Positions 17,043 to 25,994 of a stretch of 64,000 nucleotides of DNA are shown here, piece after piece (within the stretch, counting starts at the first letter, position 1; each line of letters begins with the position of its first letter). The notes under the pieces were generated by a model, which was not told the origin of the DNA, did not search any database, and saw only the letters and a program-made list of their open reading frames with translations. Origin of the DNA: Hymenobacter aranciens (GTDB lineage Bacteria; Bacteroidota; Bacteroidia; Cytophagales; Hymenobacteraceae); contig NZ_JAUQSY010000018.1 in the NCBI RefSeq assembly GCF_030580865.1, forward strand, positions 1 to 64,000. Reading direction: 5' to 3'. The position numbers and the translations under genes are program-made.

Positions 17043-17750
17043 CTACTGCGGCGGCTTCACCGGGCTCTCGCCGTCGGGGTTGCCGGGCGCGCTCTGGCGC
17101 ACGTAGTCGTCGTAGCGGGCGGAGTCGGTGCCCCGAAACTTGCGCTGACACTTGCCCTGGATGCGCGTGATTTCGTCGTTGAGCGGGTTGTGGGCACGCA
17201 CGCGGGCCTGGGCGTTGAGCGAGCGCTGCTCCTGCAGCCGGGTGCGCTGGTCGAGCACGTCCACCAGCGCCTGACGGGCCGGGCCGATGGCGGCCAGCTT
17301 GTCCAGGGTGAGGCCCTCGCGCACCACGTCGGCATCGGTGAGCAGGCGGGTGCCGGCGGCGTGGCAGTCGGTGGCGGCGCGCAGCAGCTCGGCGTCGTTC
17401 TTGCCCTCCAAATCGACGATGCCCAGGGCCCGGTAGCGGGGCGATTTCAGCCCGTACACGTCGATGACCGGCCCGGCCACGGCCCGGATGGCGTCCTGCA
17501 GGGTGTTCACGGCCGCGTCGCGCACCTGGGTTTCGGCGGCCTGGGTGGCTTCGTCCACCGTGTCGGAAGGCAGCAGTTCAAAGGCTTTGATATCCTTTTC
17601 GAGCTTATCGAGACGGTCGGCGTCCACGCCGTCGTCGGTGAGCAGGGGCAGGTCGCGGCGGGCGGCCACGAGCAGGCGGCGGCCATCGGCCACCAGGTCG
17701 GCATCAGAAATGCCGGATTGCCGGGTTTTGGGTTCGTTAGGAGTAGGCAT
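17043..17750 (-). CDS. Uncharacterised helical protein P3
   Basis: 235 residues from the ATG at 17750 (MPTPNEPKTRQSG). The start fits a strong promoter at 17790-17819; an ATG at 17792 would lie inside that promoter. It is almost entirely helical and charged: DGRRLLVAARRDLPLL, DRLDKLEKDIKAFELLPSD, RDAAVNTLQDAIRAVAG, VYGLKSPRYRALGI, then IQGKCQRKFRGTDSARYDDY at the end. There is no signal peptide or membrane segment. It resembles a family of ~200-residue helical bundles that I have seen as hypothetical proteins in Bacteroidota. Convergent with Q1. A degenerate 21-bp-period array lies directly upstream of its promoter. Confidence 0.7.
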   Translation of the reverse strand: MPTPNEPKTRQSGISDADLVADGRRLLVAARRDLPLLTDDGVDADRLDKLEKDIKAFELLPSDTVDEATQAAETQVRDAAVNTLQDAIRAVAGPVIDVYGLKSPRYRALGIVDLEGKNDAELLRAATDCHAAGTRLLTDADVVREGLTLDKLAAIGPARQALVDVLDQRTRLQEQRSLNAQARVRAHNPLNDEITRIQGKCQRKFRGTDSARYDDYVRQSAPGNPDGESPVKPPQ

Positions 17751-17789
17751 TGCGTTAAGGTTTAGGAGGTGAGAGATGAAAACTGTGCC

Positions 17790-17819
17790 CAAACATACGA
17801 CAAGCCCGGCTATTTACAA
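17790..17819 (-). promoter_or_regulatory. Promoter for helical protein gene P3
   Basis: TTG, exactly 19 bp, then TATGTTTG: a textbook Bacteroidota housekeeping promoter. Transcript start is near 17783, with a leader of about 33 nt. Confidence 0.75.
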
Positions 17820-17829
17820 CCGCCTTATC

Positions 17830-18033
17830 TCGAATAGTGTAAAAGAAATGCGATGTAACAAGCGACAAGAGCGAAAATCGTCGCTTCGGGTGCTACAGTG
17901 GAGGACAGTTGTGCCATCGACCCGGCCCGGGCTTGTGAAGTCGCATCTGCTCGTGCGAAAGAAGAAAACAGCCTTCCTAAAGTAGTAACCGGGCCTGCTA
18001 AACACATCGGCAGCCCTACTAAACACGTTTTCA
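17830..18033 (-). repeat. Degenerate 21-bp-period array II
   Basis: On the plus strand CCTGCTAAACACATCGGCAG and CCCTACTAAACACG are 21 bp apart and share CTAAACAC. The preceding 21-bp block (GCCTTCCTAAAGTAG) is recognisable, and further blocks back to about 17830 keep only scattered positions (xTTGTG, CTCGTG). The array ends just upstream of the P3 -33 element, the same position as arrays I and III. Most of this 370-bp intergenic stretch is array plus promoter. The outer units are too degenerate to be certain. Confidence 0.45.
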
Positions 18034-18121
18034 TGACAATACGGTAGTCGGCAACCGGGGTCGGCGAGTGTTTTGCTGCCACAATGGCAGGTTTTGGCCC
18101 CGCTGCTGCCCGGGTAGTTGC

Positions 18122-18979
18122 CTAGTCGTAGGGTTGCAGGTCCTTTTTGCGGAGGTGGCGCCGGATGGCTTTGGGCAGGGGCTGGCCGGCGCGGTAGTTG
18201 CGCTCGGCTTCGTCCTGCTTTTCTTCACTGTAAGCCGTGAAGTGGTACAGGCTGATGGCCAGTGGCAGCACAATGCCCACGCCGGCCCCTACCGCCAGCC
18301 CGCCGGCCGTGACCGGGCGGCTGTTGGCGGTGCTGGTGCCCAGGGCCAGCCGGGCCAGCGCCAGCGTGCCGCCGGTGCCGCCCGCGTAGGCCCAGGCCTT
18401 GCCGTTGCGCTGGTGGCGCTCAAACAGCCGCGTGATGGCGCGCAAGGTGTCGGCGCGGGCTTTTTCCTGCCGCTGCTCGGGGCTAAGGGCCGCCAGCACC
18501 GGCGGTGGGGCAATGCCTTCGGCCAGCAGCGGGTTGTAGTCGGAAGCGGCGCCTTTCACCACTTCAAACTTCCCTCGCAGGCGGCGCAGCACGCTGGGGC
18601 GCAGGTGGCCGGTAGCGGCCAGCTCGCGCAGCACCCGCCGCTCGCGGCCCCGCCGAAACTGAATGGTTTTGTTGAGTCCGATGAGCAGAAAGCCCGAGCT
18701 GATGACCACGCCGGGCGTCCACACGCCGGCGCTGGTACTTTGCAAAGCGGGGAGGGTAGAGCCCGCCACGCCCGCCGTGCCCAGGGCCAGCCAGCCCACG
18801 CCGCCCCCGCGCCGGCTTTTGAAGAGTCGCCGCACGGCGCGGGCGGTATCAGCGCGGGTCATGTTTTCGTAGCCCAGCGTCCGGGCCGGCGGGAGCGGGG
18901 CGGGCGTCGTTTGGGCCATGGCCCGGCTGGTAGCGGCCAGCAGCAGCGCCAGGCACAGCAATCGAAATGAAAAAAGCAT
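18122..18979 (-). CDS. Secretory/membrane protein with duplicated RLFxRRRxGG module
   Basis: 285 residues. It has a signal peptide (core LLCLALLLAATSRAMAQ) and then two copies of one module. Copy one reads DTARAVRRLFKSRRGGGVGW, followed by a hydrophobic Gly/Ala segment. Copy two reads DTLRAITRLFERHQRNGKAW, followed by a hydrophobic segment (VGAGVGIVLPLAISLYHF) and the motif YSEEKQDEAERNYRAGQPLP. The shorter protein encoded just upstream (18995-19465) is one such module. Probably membrane-anchored with short charged loops. Function unknown. The two genes are 15 bp apart in the same direction and probably form an operon. Confidence 0.7.
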   Translation of the reverse strand: MLFSFRLLCLALLLAATSRAMAQTTPAPLPPARTLGYENMTRADTARAVRRLFKSRRGGGVGWLALGTAGVAGSTLPALQSTSAGVWTPGVVISSGFLLIGLNKTIQFRRGRERRVLRELAATGHLRPSVLRRLRGKFEVVKGAASDYNPLLAEGIAPPPVLAALSPEQRQEKARADTLRAITRLFERHQRNGKAWAYAGGTGGTLALARLALGTSTANSRPVTAGGLAVGAGVGIVLPLAISLYHFTAYSEEKQDEAERNYRAGQPLPKAIRRHLRKKDLQPYD

Positions 18980-18994
18980 CTGAAATCGGCCGGG

Positions 18995-19465
18995 CTATTT
19001 CTTGAAATCCTCCCGCGTAAGCCGCCGGGCCATGGCGCGGGGCAGCGGCTGGCCGCTGCGGTAAGCGCGGTCCACTTCGTTTTCCTTTTTCTCGCTGAAG
19101 CGCGCCAGCTTGCCAATGCCGATGGCCGCTGGCAGGGCCACAAAGCCCAGGCCCACCACGGCCACGGCCCCGCCATCGACCTCGCTGCTGGTCTGCACGC
19201 CGTTGACGGTGGTAGTATTCGGGTTAGCCACCACGCGTAGCAGCGCCAGAATGCCGCCCGCCCCGATGCCCACCCACACCTTGCCCCCGCGCCGCCGCCG
19301 CTCAAACAAGCTGGTGAGGGCTCCCAGCGTATCGCGGCGACCCTGCGTCAGTTCGAAGGGGGCGGGTGGGGTAGCGGCCGGGGCGGCGGGGGCTACCGGG
19401 GCCGTCTGGGCGTGCGCAGCCACTGACAATAGACCGCACAGAAGGACGAGTAAGCGTTTGAACAT
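18995..19465 (-). CDS. Secretory/membrane protein, single-module paralogue
   Basis: 156 residues from the ATG at 19465 (MFKRLLVLLCGLLSVAAHAQ). A longer start at 19534 would place the signal peptide internally. After an Ala/Pro-rich linker comes DTLGALTSLFERRRRGGKVW, a hydrophobic stretch, VVGLGFVALPAAIGIGKL, and FSEKKENEVDRAYRSGQPLP ending RLTREDFKK. This is the same module as the second half of the downstream protein (YSEEKQDEAERNYRAGQPLP). The pair arose by tandem duplication plus an internal duplication. Function unknown. Confidence 0.7.
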   Translation of the reverse strand: MFKRLLVLLCGLLSVAAHAQTAPVAPAAPAATPPAPFELTQGRRDTLGALTSLFERRRRGGKVWVGIGAGGILALLRVVANPNTTTVNGVQTSSEVDGGAVAVVGLGFVALPAAIGIGKLARFSEKKENEVDRAYRSGQPLPRAMARRLTREDFKK

Positions 19466-19603
19466 AAAAAGAAGCAGGTGGAAAATACGGGCAAAGGTAA
19501 CGGCCGCGCCCACCCGCTGGTATGCCCGCCGCAACGGTTACCCATAAAATCCCGACTTTTACACTTCCGCCCCCTGGCCGGGCATTCTGCTTGCTTGTTT
19601 TCT

Positions 19604-21970
19604 ATGATTCGTTCGCTATTCGTTACCCTGGGGGTGCTGGCCGCCGCCACGCTGCCCACCCGGGCTCAAACCACCAACTCGGGCACCGACAAATTTGCCC
19701 AGCTCGAAACCCTGCTGCCCACCCCCAACACCTACCGCACCGCCAGCGGCGCCCCCGGCCACCAGTACTGGCAGCAGCGCGCCGACTACGCCATCAAGGT
19801 GACGCTGGACGACGCCAAGCAGGCCATCAGCGGCAGCGAAACCATCACCTACACCAACCTCTCGCCCGACGTGCTGCCCTACCTCTGGGTGCAGCTCGAC
19901 CAGAACATCCTGGACAAAAACTCGATGACCACCGCCACCCAGGTCATGCAGATTGAGGGCGGCAAGCTGCCCTTCCAGGCCGTGGAAAACCTGGTGGAGA
20001 AGAACTTCGACGGCGGCTTCAAAATCGAGGCCGTGACCAGCGCCAGCGGCCAGCCCCTGAAGTACACCATCAACCACACCATGATGCGCATCGACCTGCC
20101 CACGCCCCTGCGGCCCAAGCAGAAGGTGAGCTTCGGCGTGAAGTGGCGCTACAACATCAACGACCAACTGAAAAACGGCCAGCGCAGCGGCTACGAGTAC
20201 TTCCCGGAAGACCAGAACTACCTTTATGAGATTGCGCAGTTTTACCCCCGCATGGCCGTGTACCACGATGCCAAGGGCTGGCAGCACAAGCAGTTTCTGG
20301 GTAACGGCGAGTTCACCCTGCCCTTCGGCGACTACAAAGTGAGCATCACCGCCCCCGCCGACCACGTAGTAGGCGCCACTGGCACCCTGCAGAACGCCAG
20401 CCAGGTGCTGACTTCCACCCAGATGAGCCGCCTCAACCAGGCCAAGAATGCGAAGAAGCCTATTCTCGTCGTGACACAGGACGAGGCCACGCGCAACGAA
20501 AGCAGCCGCGCCAAGGGCACCAAAACCTGGAATTTCGCTGCCAAAAACGTGCGCGACTTCGCCTGGGCCAGCTCGCGCAAGTTCATCTGGGATGCCATGC
20601 AGATTATGCAAAGCGGCAAGCCGGTCATGTGCATGAGCTACTACCCGAAGGAAGGCAACCCGCTGTGGGGCCAGTATTCGACCGAGGTGGTGGCCCACAC
20701 CATCAAAACGTACTCGAAATTCACCATTCCCTATGCTTACCCGGTGGCTATTTCGGTGCACGGCCCGGTGGGCGGCATGGAGTACCCGATGATTTGCTTC
20801 AACGGCGGCCGCCCCGAGAAGGACGGCACCTACACCGCCGACCGGAAGTACGGGATGATTTCGGTGATTATTCACGAAGTGGGCCACAACTTCTTCCCGA
20901 TGATTATCAACTCCGACGAGCGGCAGTGGACCTGGATGGACGAGGGCCTCAACACCTTCTGCCAATATTTGACGGAGCAGGAGTGGCAGCGCGATTACCC
21001 CAGCCGCCGCGGCGAGCCGAAGAACATCGTGGAGTACATGCGCACCGATAAGACCCTGCAGGTGCCGATTATGACCAACTCGGAGTCGCTGCTGCAGTTC
21101 GGCAACAACGCCTACGGCAAGCCCGCCACCGCCCTCAACATCCTGCGCGAAACGGTGATGGGCCGCGAGCTGTTCGACTACGCCTTCAAAACCTACGCCC
21201 AGCGCTGGGCCTACAAGCACCCCGAGCCCGCCGACTTTTTCCGCACCATGGAAGACGCCTCGGCCGTGGACCTCGACTGGTTCTGGCGCGGCTGGTTCTA
21301 CACCACCGACCGCTGCGACCTCGCCCTCGACGGCGTGCGCTACTTCAACATCGACACCCGCAACCCCGGCGTAGAGAAAACCCGCCAGCAAAAGCAGCGC
21401 GCCGCCGAGCCCCAAACCCTCTCGCAGCAGCGCAACGCCCAGGAAATCAAGCAAACCCTGGTGGATGAAAAGCCCGAGCTCAAGGATTTCTACAACAGCT
21501 ACGACCCCCTGGCCGTGACCGAGGCCGACAAGCAGCAGTACTTCGACTACCTCAAAACCCTGAGCCCCGCCCAGCAGCAGCGCCTCAGCGACAACCTGCA
21601 CTTCTACGAGCTCAGCCTGCGCAACGTAGGCGGCCTGGTGATGCCCGTCGTCATCCAGCTGACGTACGACGACGGCACGCAGGAAGTCCAGAACATCCCG
21701 GCCGAAATCTGGCGCAAAAACAACGAGCAGGTGAGCAAAGTCCTCGTCACCAGCAAGCCCGTCATCAGCTTCGTACTCGACCCCTACCTCGAAACCGCCG
21801 ACACCGACCTTGGCAACAACGCCTTTCCGCGCCAGCCCGCCCCCTCGCGCTTCGAGCTATTCGAACAGGGCCGCGCTGCCGGCAACAACGCCCGCCAGCC
21901 GCAGAACCCGATGCAGCAGCAGCGCAACGCCAGCCCCCTGCAAAAGCAGGAGCAGAAGCCGACAAAGTAG
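19604..21970 (+). CDS. M1 family metallopeptidase (gluzincin aminopeptidase)
   Basis: 788 residues from the ATG at 19604, which begins a signal peptide (FVTLGVLAAATLPTRAQ). The longer start at 19478 overlaps the divergent gene's promoter area and was rejected. It has a beta-rich N-domain, then the GGMEYPM exopeptidase motif and the zinc site HEVGH (His424, His428) with Glu447 in WMDEGLNT, the exact HExxH-x18-E spacing of M1 enzymes. The C-terminus (about 750-788) is Gln/Asn-rich and disordered. It is probably a periplasmic or surface aminopeptidase that degrades peptides for nutrition. Monocistronic, with a terminator downstream. Confidence 0.93.
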   Translation: MIRSLFVTLGVLAAATLPTRAQTTNSGTDKFAQLETLLPTPNTYRTASGAPGHQYWQQRADYAIKVTLDDAKQAISGSETITYTNLSPDVLPYLWVQLDQNILDKNSMTTATQVMQIEGGKLPFQAVENLVEKNFDGGFKIEAVTSASGQPLKYTINHTMMRIDLPTPLRPKQKVSFGVKWRYNINDQLKNGQRSGYEYFPEDQNYLYEIAQFYPRMAVYHDAKGWQHKQFLGNGEFTLPFGDYKVSITAPADHVVGATGTLQNASQVLTSTQMSRLNQAKNAKKPILVVTQDEATRNESSRAKGTKTWNFAAKNVRDFAWASSRKFIWDAMQIMQSGKPVMCMSYYPKEGNPLWGQYSTEVVAHTIKTYSKFTIPYAYPVAISVHGPVGGMEYPMICFNGGRPEKDGTYTADRKYGMISVIIHEVGHNFFPMIINSDERQWTWMDEGLNTFCQYLTEQEWQRDYPSRRGEPKNIVEYMRTDKTLQVPIMTNSESLLQFGNNAYGKPATALNILRETVMGRELFDYAFKTYAQRWAYKHPEPADFFRTMEDASAVDLDWFWRGWFYTTDRCDLALDGVRYFNIDTRNPGVEKTRQQKQRAAEPQTLSQQRNAQEIKQTLVDEKPELKDFYNSYDPLAVTEADKQQYFDYLKTLSPAQQQRLSDNLHFYELSLRNVGGLVMPVVIQLTYDDGTQEVQNIPAEIWRKNNEQVSKVLVTSKPVISFVLDPYLETADTDLGNNAFPRQPAPSRFELFEQGRAAGNNARQPQNPMQQQRNASPLQKQEQKPTK

Positions 21971-21991
21971 CCTGATAGCTAGCAAAATGAG

Positions 21992-22025
21992 AAAGCCCCG
22001 GCGAATTGTTTCGTCGGGGCTTTTT
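21992..22025 (+). terminator. Terminator after M1 peptidase
   Basis: AAGCCCCGGCG...CGTCGGGGCTT stem with a 7-nt loop and T5. Confidence 0.85.
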
Positions 22026-22046
22026 CGTGTTTATGAAAAAAAGAGC

Positions 22047-23282
22047 CTAAGAAGCATGAGCTTCGGATAGCTGCACCTCAGCAAGTTCCACCCGACCCGG
22101 GTACACCTTCAGCGCCTCTGCTAAACACACCATCGCCGCCTCCAAATCGCGCTGATTGAGCACGTATGCCAAGCGTACTTCCTGCTGCCCCAGCCCCGGC
22201 GTCTGGTAAAAGCCATTGGCCGGCGAAAGCATCAGCGTCTGGTTTTCGTGCGAAAACTCCTCCAGCAGCCACTGGCCGAAGAGCTGCGCATCGTCCACCG
22301 GCAGGCGGGCGATGACGTAGAACGCGCCGCCGGGCACCGGGCAGCTCACGCCGGGCATGGCCCGCAGGTGACGCACGGTAAGGTCGCGGCGGGCCTGGTA
22401 CTCGGCCCGGGTTTCGTCGAAGTAGGAGGGGGGCAGCTCGGCGGCGGCTTCGCCCAGCAGCATGCCCAGGCCGGGCGGACTGATGCGCATCTGGGCGAAG
22501 CGGAAGGCGGCCGTCCACACCTGCTGGTTGCGCGTGACGAGCGCGCCGATGCGGGCTCCGCAGGCGCTGTAGCGCTTCGAAATGGTGTCCATCACCACCA
22601 CATGCTGCTCGCTGCCGGGCAGGCTAAGGGCGCTGGTAGCGGTGGCCCCGTCGTAGCAGTATTCGCGGTAGGCTTCGTCCGAAAGCAGGTATAAATCATG
22701 CTTTTGGCAGAGGCCGAGCAGGGCTTCCAGCTCGTCGCGCCGGTACACGTAGCCGGTGGGGTTGCTGGGGCTGCAAAGCAGAATAGCCTTGGTGCGGGGG
22801 CTAATCACGGCCTCGAAATCAGCCAGCGGCGGCAGCGCAAAGCCGTCTTCGATATGCGCCGTCACGGTTACAATCTTCACCCCGGCCGCGATGGCGAAAG
22901 CCGTATAGGTGCCGTAAAACGGTTCGGCCACAATCAACTCATCCCCCGGGTTCAAACAGGTCAGGAAGGCAAACAGGATGGCTTCGCTGCCCGCCGTCGT
23001 CACCATAACATCCTCAAACTGCGCCGGAATGCCGGTCCGCTGGTAGTAAGCGGCCAGCTTGCGGCGGTAGCTCTCGGTGCCCGCCCCGTGGCTGTAGCCC
23101 AACACGCCAATGTGCGCCCGCTGCACGGCTTCGAGCAGCTGCGGGGGCGTCTGGATATCCGGTTGCCCGATGTTGAGGTGATAAACTGTTTTGCCCTGGG
23201 CCTTAGCGGCTTCGGCATAAGGGGCCAACTTCCGAAAGGGTGAAACCGGCATGGCTTGCCCGCGCTGCGATATTTCCAACAT
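22047..23282 (-). CDS. Class I/II pyridoxal-phosphate aminotransferase
   Basis: 411 residues from the ATG at 23282 (MLEISQRGQAMP). It is a fold-type I aminotransferase of the AspC/AraT group: VYHLNIGQPDIQTP and GYSHGAGTESYRRKLAAYY at the front, TTAGSEAI (cofactor phosphate contact), SPSNPTGYVY, LYLLSDEAYREYCYDG, and the Schiff-base Lys236 in TISKRYSACGARIG. C-terminal GGAFYVIARLP and VRLAYV follow. It transfers amino groups between amino acids and 2-oxo acids; the exact substrate (Asp, aromatic or other) cannot be told. Likely monocistronic. Confidence 0.9.
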   Translation of the reverse strand: MLEISQRGQAMPVSPFRKLAPYAEAAKAQGKTVYHLNIGQPDIQTPPQLLEAVQRAHIGVLGYSHGAGTESYRRKLAAYYQRTGIPAQFEDVMVTTAGSEAILFAFLTCLNPGDELIVAEPFYGTYTAFAIAAGVKIVTVTAHIEDGFALPPLADFEAVISPRTKAILLCSPSNPTGYVYRRDELEALLGLCQKHDLYLLSDEAYREYCYDGATATSALSLPGSEQHVVVMDTISKRYSACGARIGALVTRNQQVWTAAFRFAQMRISPPGLGMLLGEAAAELPPSYFDETRAEYQARRDLTVRHLRAMPGVSCPVPGGAFYVIARLPVDDAQLFGQWLLEEFSHENQTLMLSPANGFYQTPGLGQQEVRLAYVLNQRDLEAAMVCLAEALKVYPGRVELAEVQLSEAHAS

Positions 23283-23312
23283 GCCCACAAAGTTACGGCG
23301 GGCAGGCGCTTA

Positions 23313-24071
23313 CTACCGCCACAATTGATGCGGATAGAACAACAGGCTCACGGCCACCTTCAGGTTGCCTTCCCGAACATTTTCAACGTGAACATCGCCG
23401 CGCCGTCCATTGTCGGAGGTCCATGAAACGCCCGACGCAATCTGCACATACAAGAAATTACCCGCGCTTTTCGTCGCATTGAACCGGATAAAACCCATCG
23501 GCTCTACCCGCAACATCGAGCCTAAGCCAACCGGAATATCTCGATTGGTTAGTTCGTCGAATTGCACATCGGTGATGCGTAGCGCCCCACCACCGCCCAG
23601 CACCCGGCCTTGGTAGACAGCAAAGCCTTCGCCAAAAATAGTGTGATAACGAGCATCATAAATGCGCCATCGCTCATCAATGGTTAAGTCGGGGCCGAAC
23701 CAACCGTTGCTGCCAACAAAGCCCCGGCGGTTGTGTGCCTGGCCATAGCCGCCCAAAATACCCACTACCAGATGCGGCTGGGGGCACCAGTAGCCACCCG
23801 CCGCCACCTCGTATTGCCGGATTCGGAAAAAGGTGGTATCCGTCGCCGTATCGCCCGGAAAGTTGTTGCGGAACCCGCCCGCCGCCCGCACCAGCACATG
23901 TTTCACGGGCGAATAGGTGACTGCTCCTTCCGCCCGAAAATTGGCGTTCAACGTGGCCGCTACTTCTACCTCGCCTTTGTCGCGGATATTAGGCGCAGCA
24001 CACTGCATGGGCGCATACACGGTGCAACTGCCGAGGCCCAGCGCCACCAGAATAAGTAAAAGGTATTTCAT
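23313..24071 (-). CDS. Outer-envelope lipoprotein of the C-x-YAP family (copy 1 of 4)
   Basis: 252 residues. Lipoprotein signal peptide with lipobox LGSC (Cys16), then CTVYAPMQCAAPNIRDKGEV. The rest is a series of short beta strands (VEVAATLNANFRAEGAVTYS, VLVRAAGGFR, YEVAAGGYW, LVVGILGGYGQA), typical of a small outer-membrane beta-barrel or its lipidated relatives. The start matches the three tandem genes at 51498-54033: Cys, then Y-x-P, a KGE/KGQ segment, then an AYSP...LLV strand. Function unknown. Confidence 0.7.
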   Translation of the reverse strand: MKYLLLILVALGLGSCTVYAPMQCAAPNIRDKGEVEVAATLNANFRAEGAVTYSPVKHVLVRAAGGFRNNFPGDTATDTTFFRIRQYEVAAGGYWCPQPHLVVGILGGYGQAHNRRGFVGSNGWFGPDLTIDERWRIYDARYHTIFGEGFAVYQGRVLGGGGALRITDVQFDELTNRDIPVGLGSMLRVEPMGFIRFNATKSAGNFLYVQIASGVSWTSDNGRRGDVHVENVREGNLKVAVSLLFYPHQLWR

Positions 24072-24111
24072 CGGGTAGAAATAAGCCCGATAAAGCTAAG
24101 TACTTTAACTG

Positions 24112-24146
24112 AAAAAGCCTCCGCAGCAAGGGCTACGGAGGCTTTC
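24112..24146 (-). terminator. Terminator after rny
   Basis: The stem AAGCCTCCG...CGGAGGCTT has T5 on the minus-strand side, 25 bp after the rny stop. Confidence 0.75.
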
Positions 24147-24170
24147 TTAGCAAAGGAATTAAGCAAAGAC

Positions 24171-25859
24171 TTACTTCGCGTAAGCCACGGCCCGCATTTC
24201 CCGAATCACGGTAATCTTAATCTGACCGGGATATTGCATCTCTTTCTCAATCTTCTGCGAGATTTCGTAGCTCAGCTCGCTGGCGCGCTCGTCGGTCACG
24301 TTCTCGGCGTCCACCATCACGCGCAGCTCGCGGCCGGCCTGGATGGCAAAACACTGATTGACACCCTTGAAGCCGTTGGCGGTTTCCTCCAGCTGTTTAA
24401 GGCGTTTGATGTAGCTCTCCATCATCTCGCGGCGGGCGCCGGGGCGCGAACCCGAAATGGCGTCGCAGGCCTGCACGAGCGGCGAAATCATGGCCGTCAT
24501 CTCGATTTCGTCGTGGTGGGCGCCAATGGCATTCACTACGTCGGGGTGCTCCTTCCACTTCTTGGCCATTTCCATACCCAGGATGGCGTGGGGCAGCTCG
24601 GGCTCCTCGGTGCTCACCTTGCCGATGTCGTGCAGCAGGCCCGCGCGCTTGGCCTTCTTCACGTCGAGGCCCATCTCGGCGGCCATAGTGGCACAAAGGT
24701 TAGCCACTTCGCGGCTGTGCTGCAGCAGGTTCTGACCGTACGACGAGCGGAACCGCATGCGGCCCACCATCTTAATCAGCTCCGGATGCAGGCCGTGGAT
24801 GCCGAGGTCAATGATGGTTTTTTCGCCGATTTCGACAATTTCTTCCTCGATTTTCTTGGTTGTTTTGGCCACGATTTCTTCCACGCGGGCCGGGTGAATA
24901 CGGCCGTCCTTCACCAGCAAGTGCAGCGAGAGGCGGGCAATTTCGCGCCGCACCGGGTCGAAGCCCGAGATGATGATGGCCTCCGGCGTATCATCAACGA
25001 TTATTTCGACACCCGTAGCGGCTTCCAGAGCGCGGATGTTCCGACCTTCGCGGCCGATAATCTTACCCTTAATATCGTCGCTCTCAATGTTGAACACCGA
25101 TACGCAGTTTTCAATAGCGTGCTCCGAGGCGGTGCGCTGAATGGTTTCCAGCACAATCTTCTTGGCATCCTTAGTGGCCGTCAGTTTAGCCTGCGCCACC
25201 GTGTCTTTGATGTAGGAGCTGGCCTGAATCTGGGCCTCGTTTTTCAGCGAATCCACCAGCTGCTCGCGGGCCTCTTCGGCCGTGAGGTTGGCAACGGTTT
25301 CGAGCTGACGCTGCACGGCGTGAATCTGCGTTTCGGCCTCCAACTGCTTCTCTTCCAGCTCCGCCATTTTTTCCTCGTGGGCGAGGCGGCGCTGTTCGGC
25401 CTGGCTTTCCAGCTTGTCGCGCAGGGCTTGCGTGTCGGTCTGGTTTTTCTCGCGGGCGCGCTCCAGGTCAGTTTCCTTTTTCTGGAGCTGCTCCAGCTGG
25501 CGCTGGGTGGTGTCGGTGAGCAGCTTGATGCTGTGTTCCTGCTCGGCTACGCCTTGGCGGCGCTCGCTCAGCTCTTGGTCGAGGGCCTGCTTCAGGCGGC
25601 GGCTTTCCTGGTCAAACTCGTTGCGCAGGTTCTTGAACTTGTTTTTCGACTGTTCGAGCCGCTCGTCGGCCTGCTTGATTTTCTCGTCGCGCAGGCGGTT
25701 ACCTTTTTCTTCTGCCTCACGCAGAATTTGTTGGGCGCGCGCTTCGGCCGCGCCTTCGTGGTCTTGCCGGGCTTTGCCGGCCAACTGTTTGCCGAGGAAG
25801 TAGCCGGCCGCCAGGGCCACCACTGCCGCGAGCAGACAGTATAAAATGATAGAGGACAT
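24171..25859 (-). CDS. rny: Ribonuclease Y
   Basis: 562 residues. An N-terminal membrane anchor (IILYCLLAAVVALAAGYFL) is followed by a long coiled coil to about residue 230, a KH RNA-binding domain (GREGRNIRALEAATGVEIIV) and an HD domain with RAGLLHDIGKV and GAHHDE. RNase Y is a membrane-bound endoribonuclease that starts mRNA decay. It follows zapA and a short GC-rich intergenic RNA candidate, an arrangement common in Bacteroidota. Confidence 0.95.
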   Translation of the reverse strand: MSSIILYCLLAAVVALAAGYFLGKQLAGKARQDHEGAAEARAQQILREAEEKGNRLRDEKIKQADERLEQSKNKFKNLRNEFDQESRRLKQALDQELSERRQGVAEQEHSIKLLTDTTQRQLEQLQKKETDLERAREKNQTDTQALRDKLESQAEQRRLAHEEKMAELEEKQLEAETQIHAVQRQLETVANLTAEEAREQLVDSLKNEAQIQASSYIKDTVAQAKLTATKDAKKIVLETIQRTASEHAIENCVSVFNIESDDIKGKIIGREGRNIRALEAATGVEIIVDDTPEAIIISGFDPVRREIARLSLHLLVKDGRIHPARVEEIVAKTTKKIEEEIVEIGEKTIIDLGIHGLHPELIKMVGRMRFRSSYGQNLLQHSREVANLCATMAAEMGLDVKKAKRAGLLHDIGKVSTEEPELPHAILGMEMAKKWKEHPDVVNAIGAHHDEIEMTAMISPLVQACDAISGSRPGARREMMESYIKRLKQLEETANGFKGVNQCFAIQAGRELRVMVDAENVTDERASELSYEISQKIEKEMQYPGQIKITVIREMRAVAYAK

Positions 25860-25865
25860 TAAGAT

Positions 25866-25985
25866 GGTTTTTTGAAATGAATTAAAAAACCACAGCGTCC
25901 GGAAACGTTTTCACTCCTGGTTTCGGCGGCGCGGCCGGTTGCCGCACCCGCCCGAAACCGGGCCAAAGAGTCTATATGCAGTGCG
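25866..25985 (-). ncRNA. Candidate structured RNA between zapA and rny (possibly 6S RNA)
   Basis: The ~135-bp gap holds a strong hairpin on the minus strand: GGTTTCGGGCGG pairs with CCGCCGAAACC (one bulge), closed further out by ACTC/GAGT (25913-25972). It is followed by a second AT-rich stem GGTTTTTT/AAAAAACC (25866-25891). The zapA-side location recalls ssrS next to zapA in other bacteria. I cannot confirm a 6S consensus by eye; it could also be an rny leader structure. Confidence 0.35.
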
Positions 25986-25994
25986 TCGGGCGGC

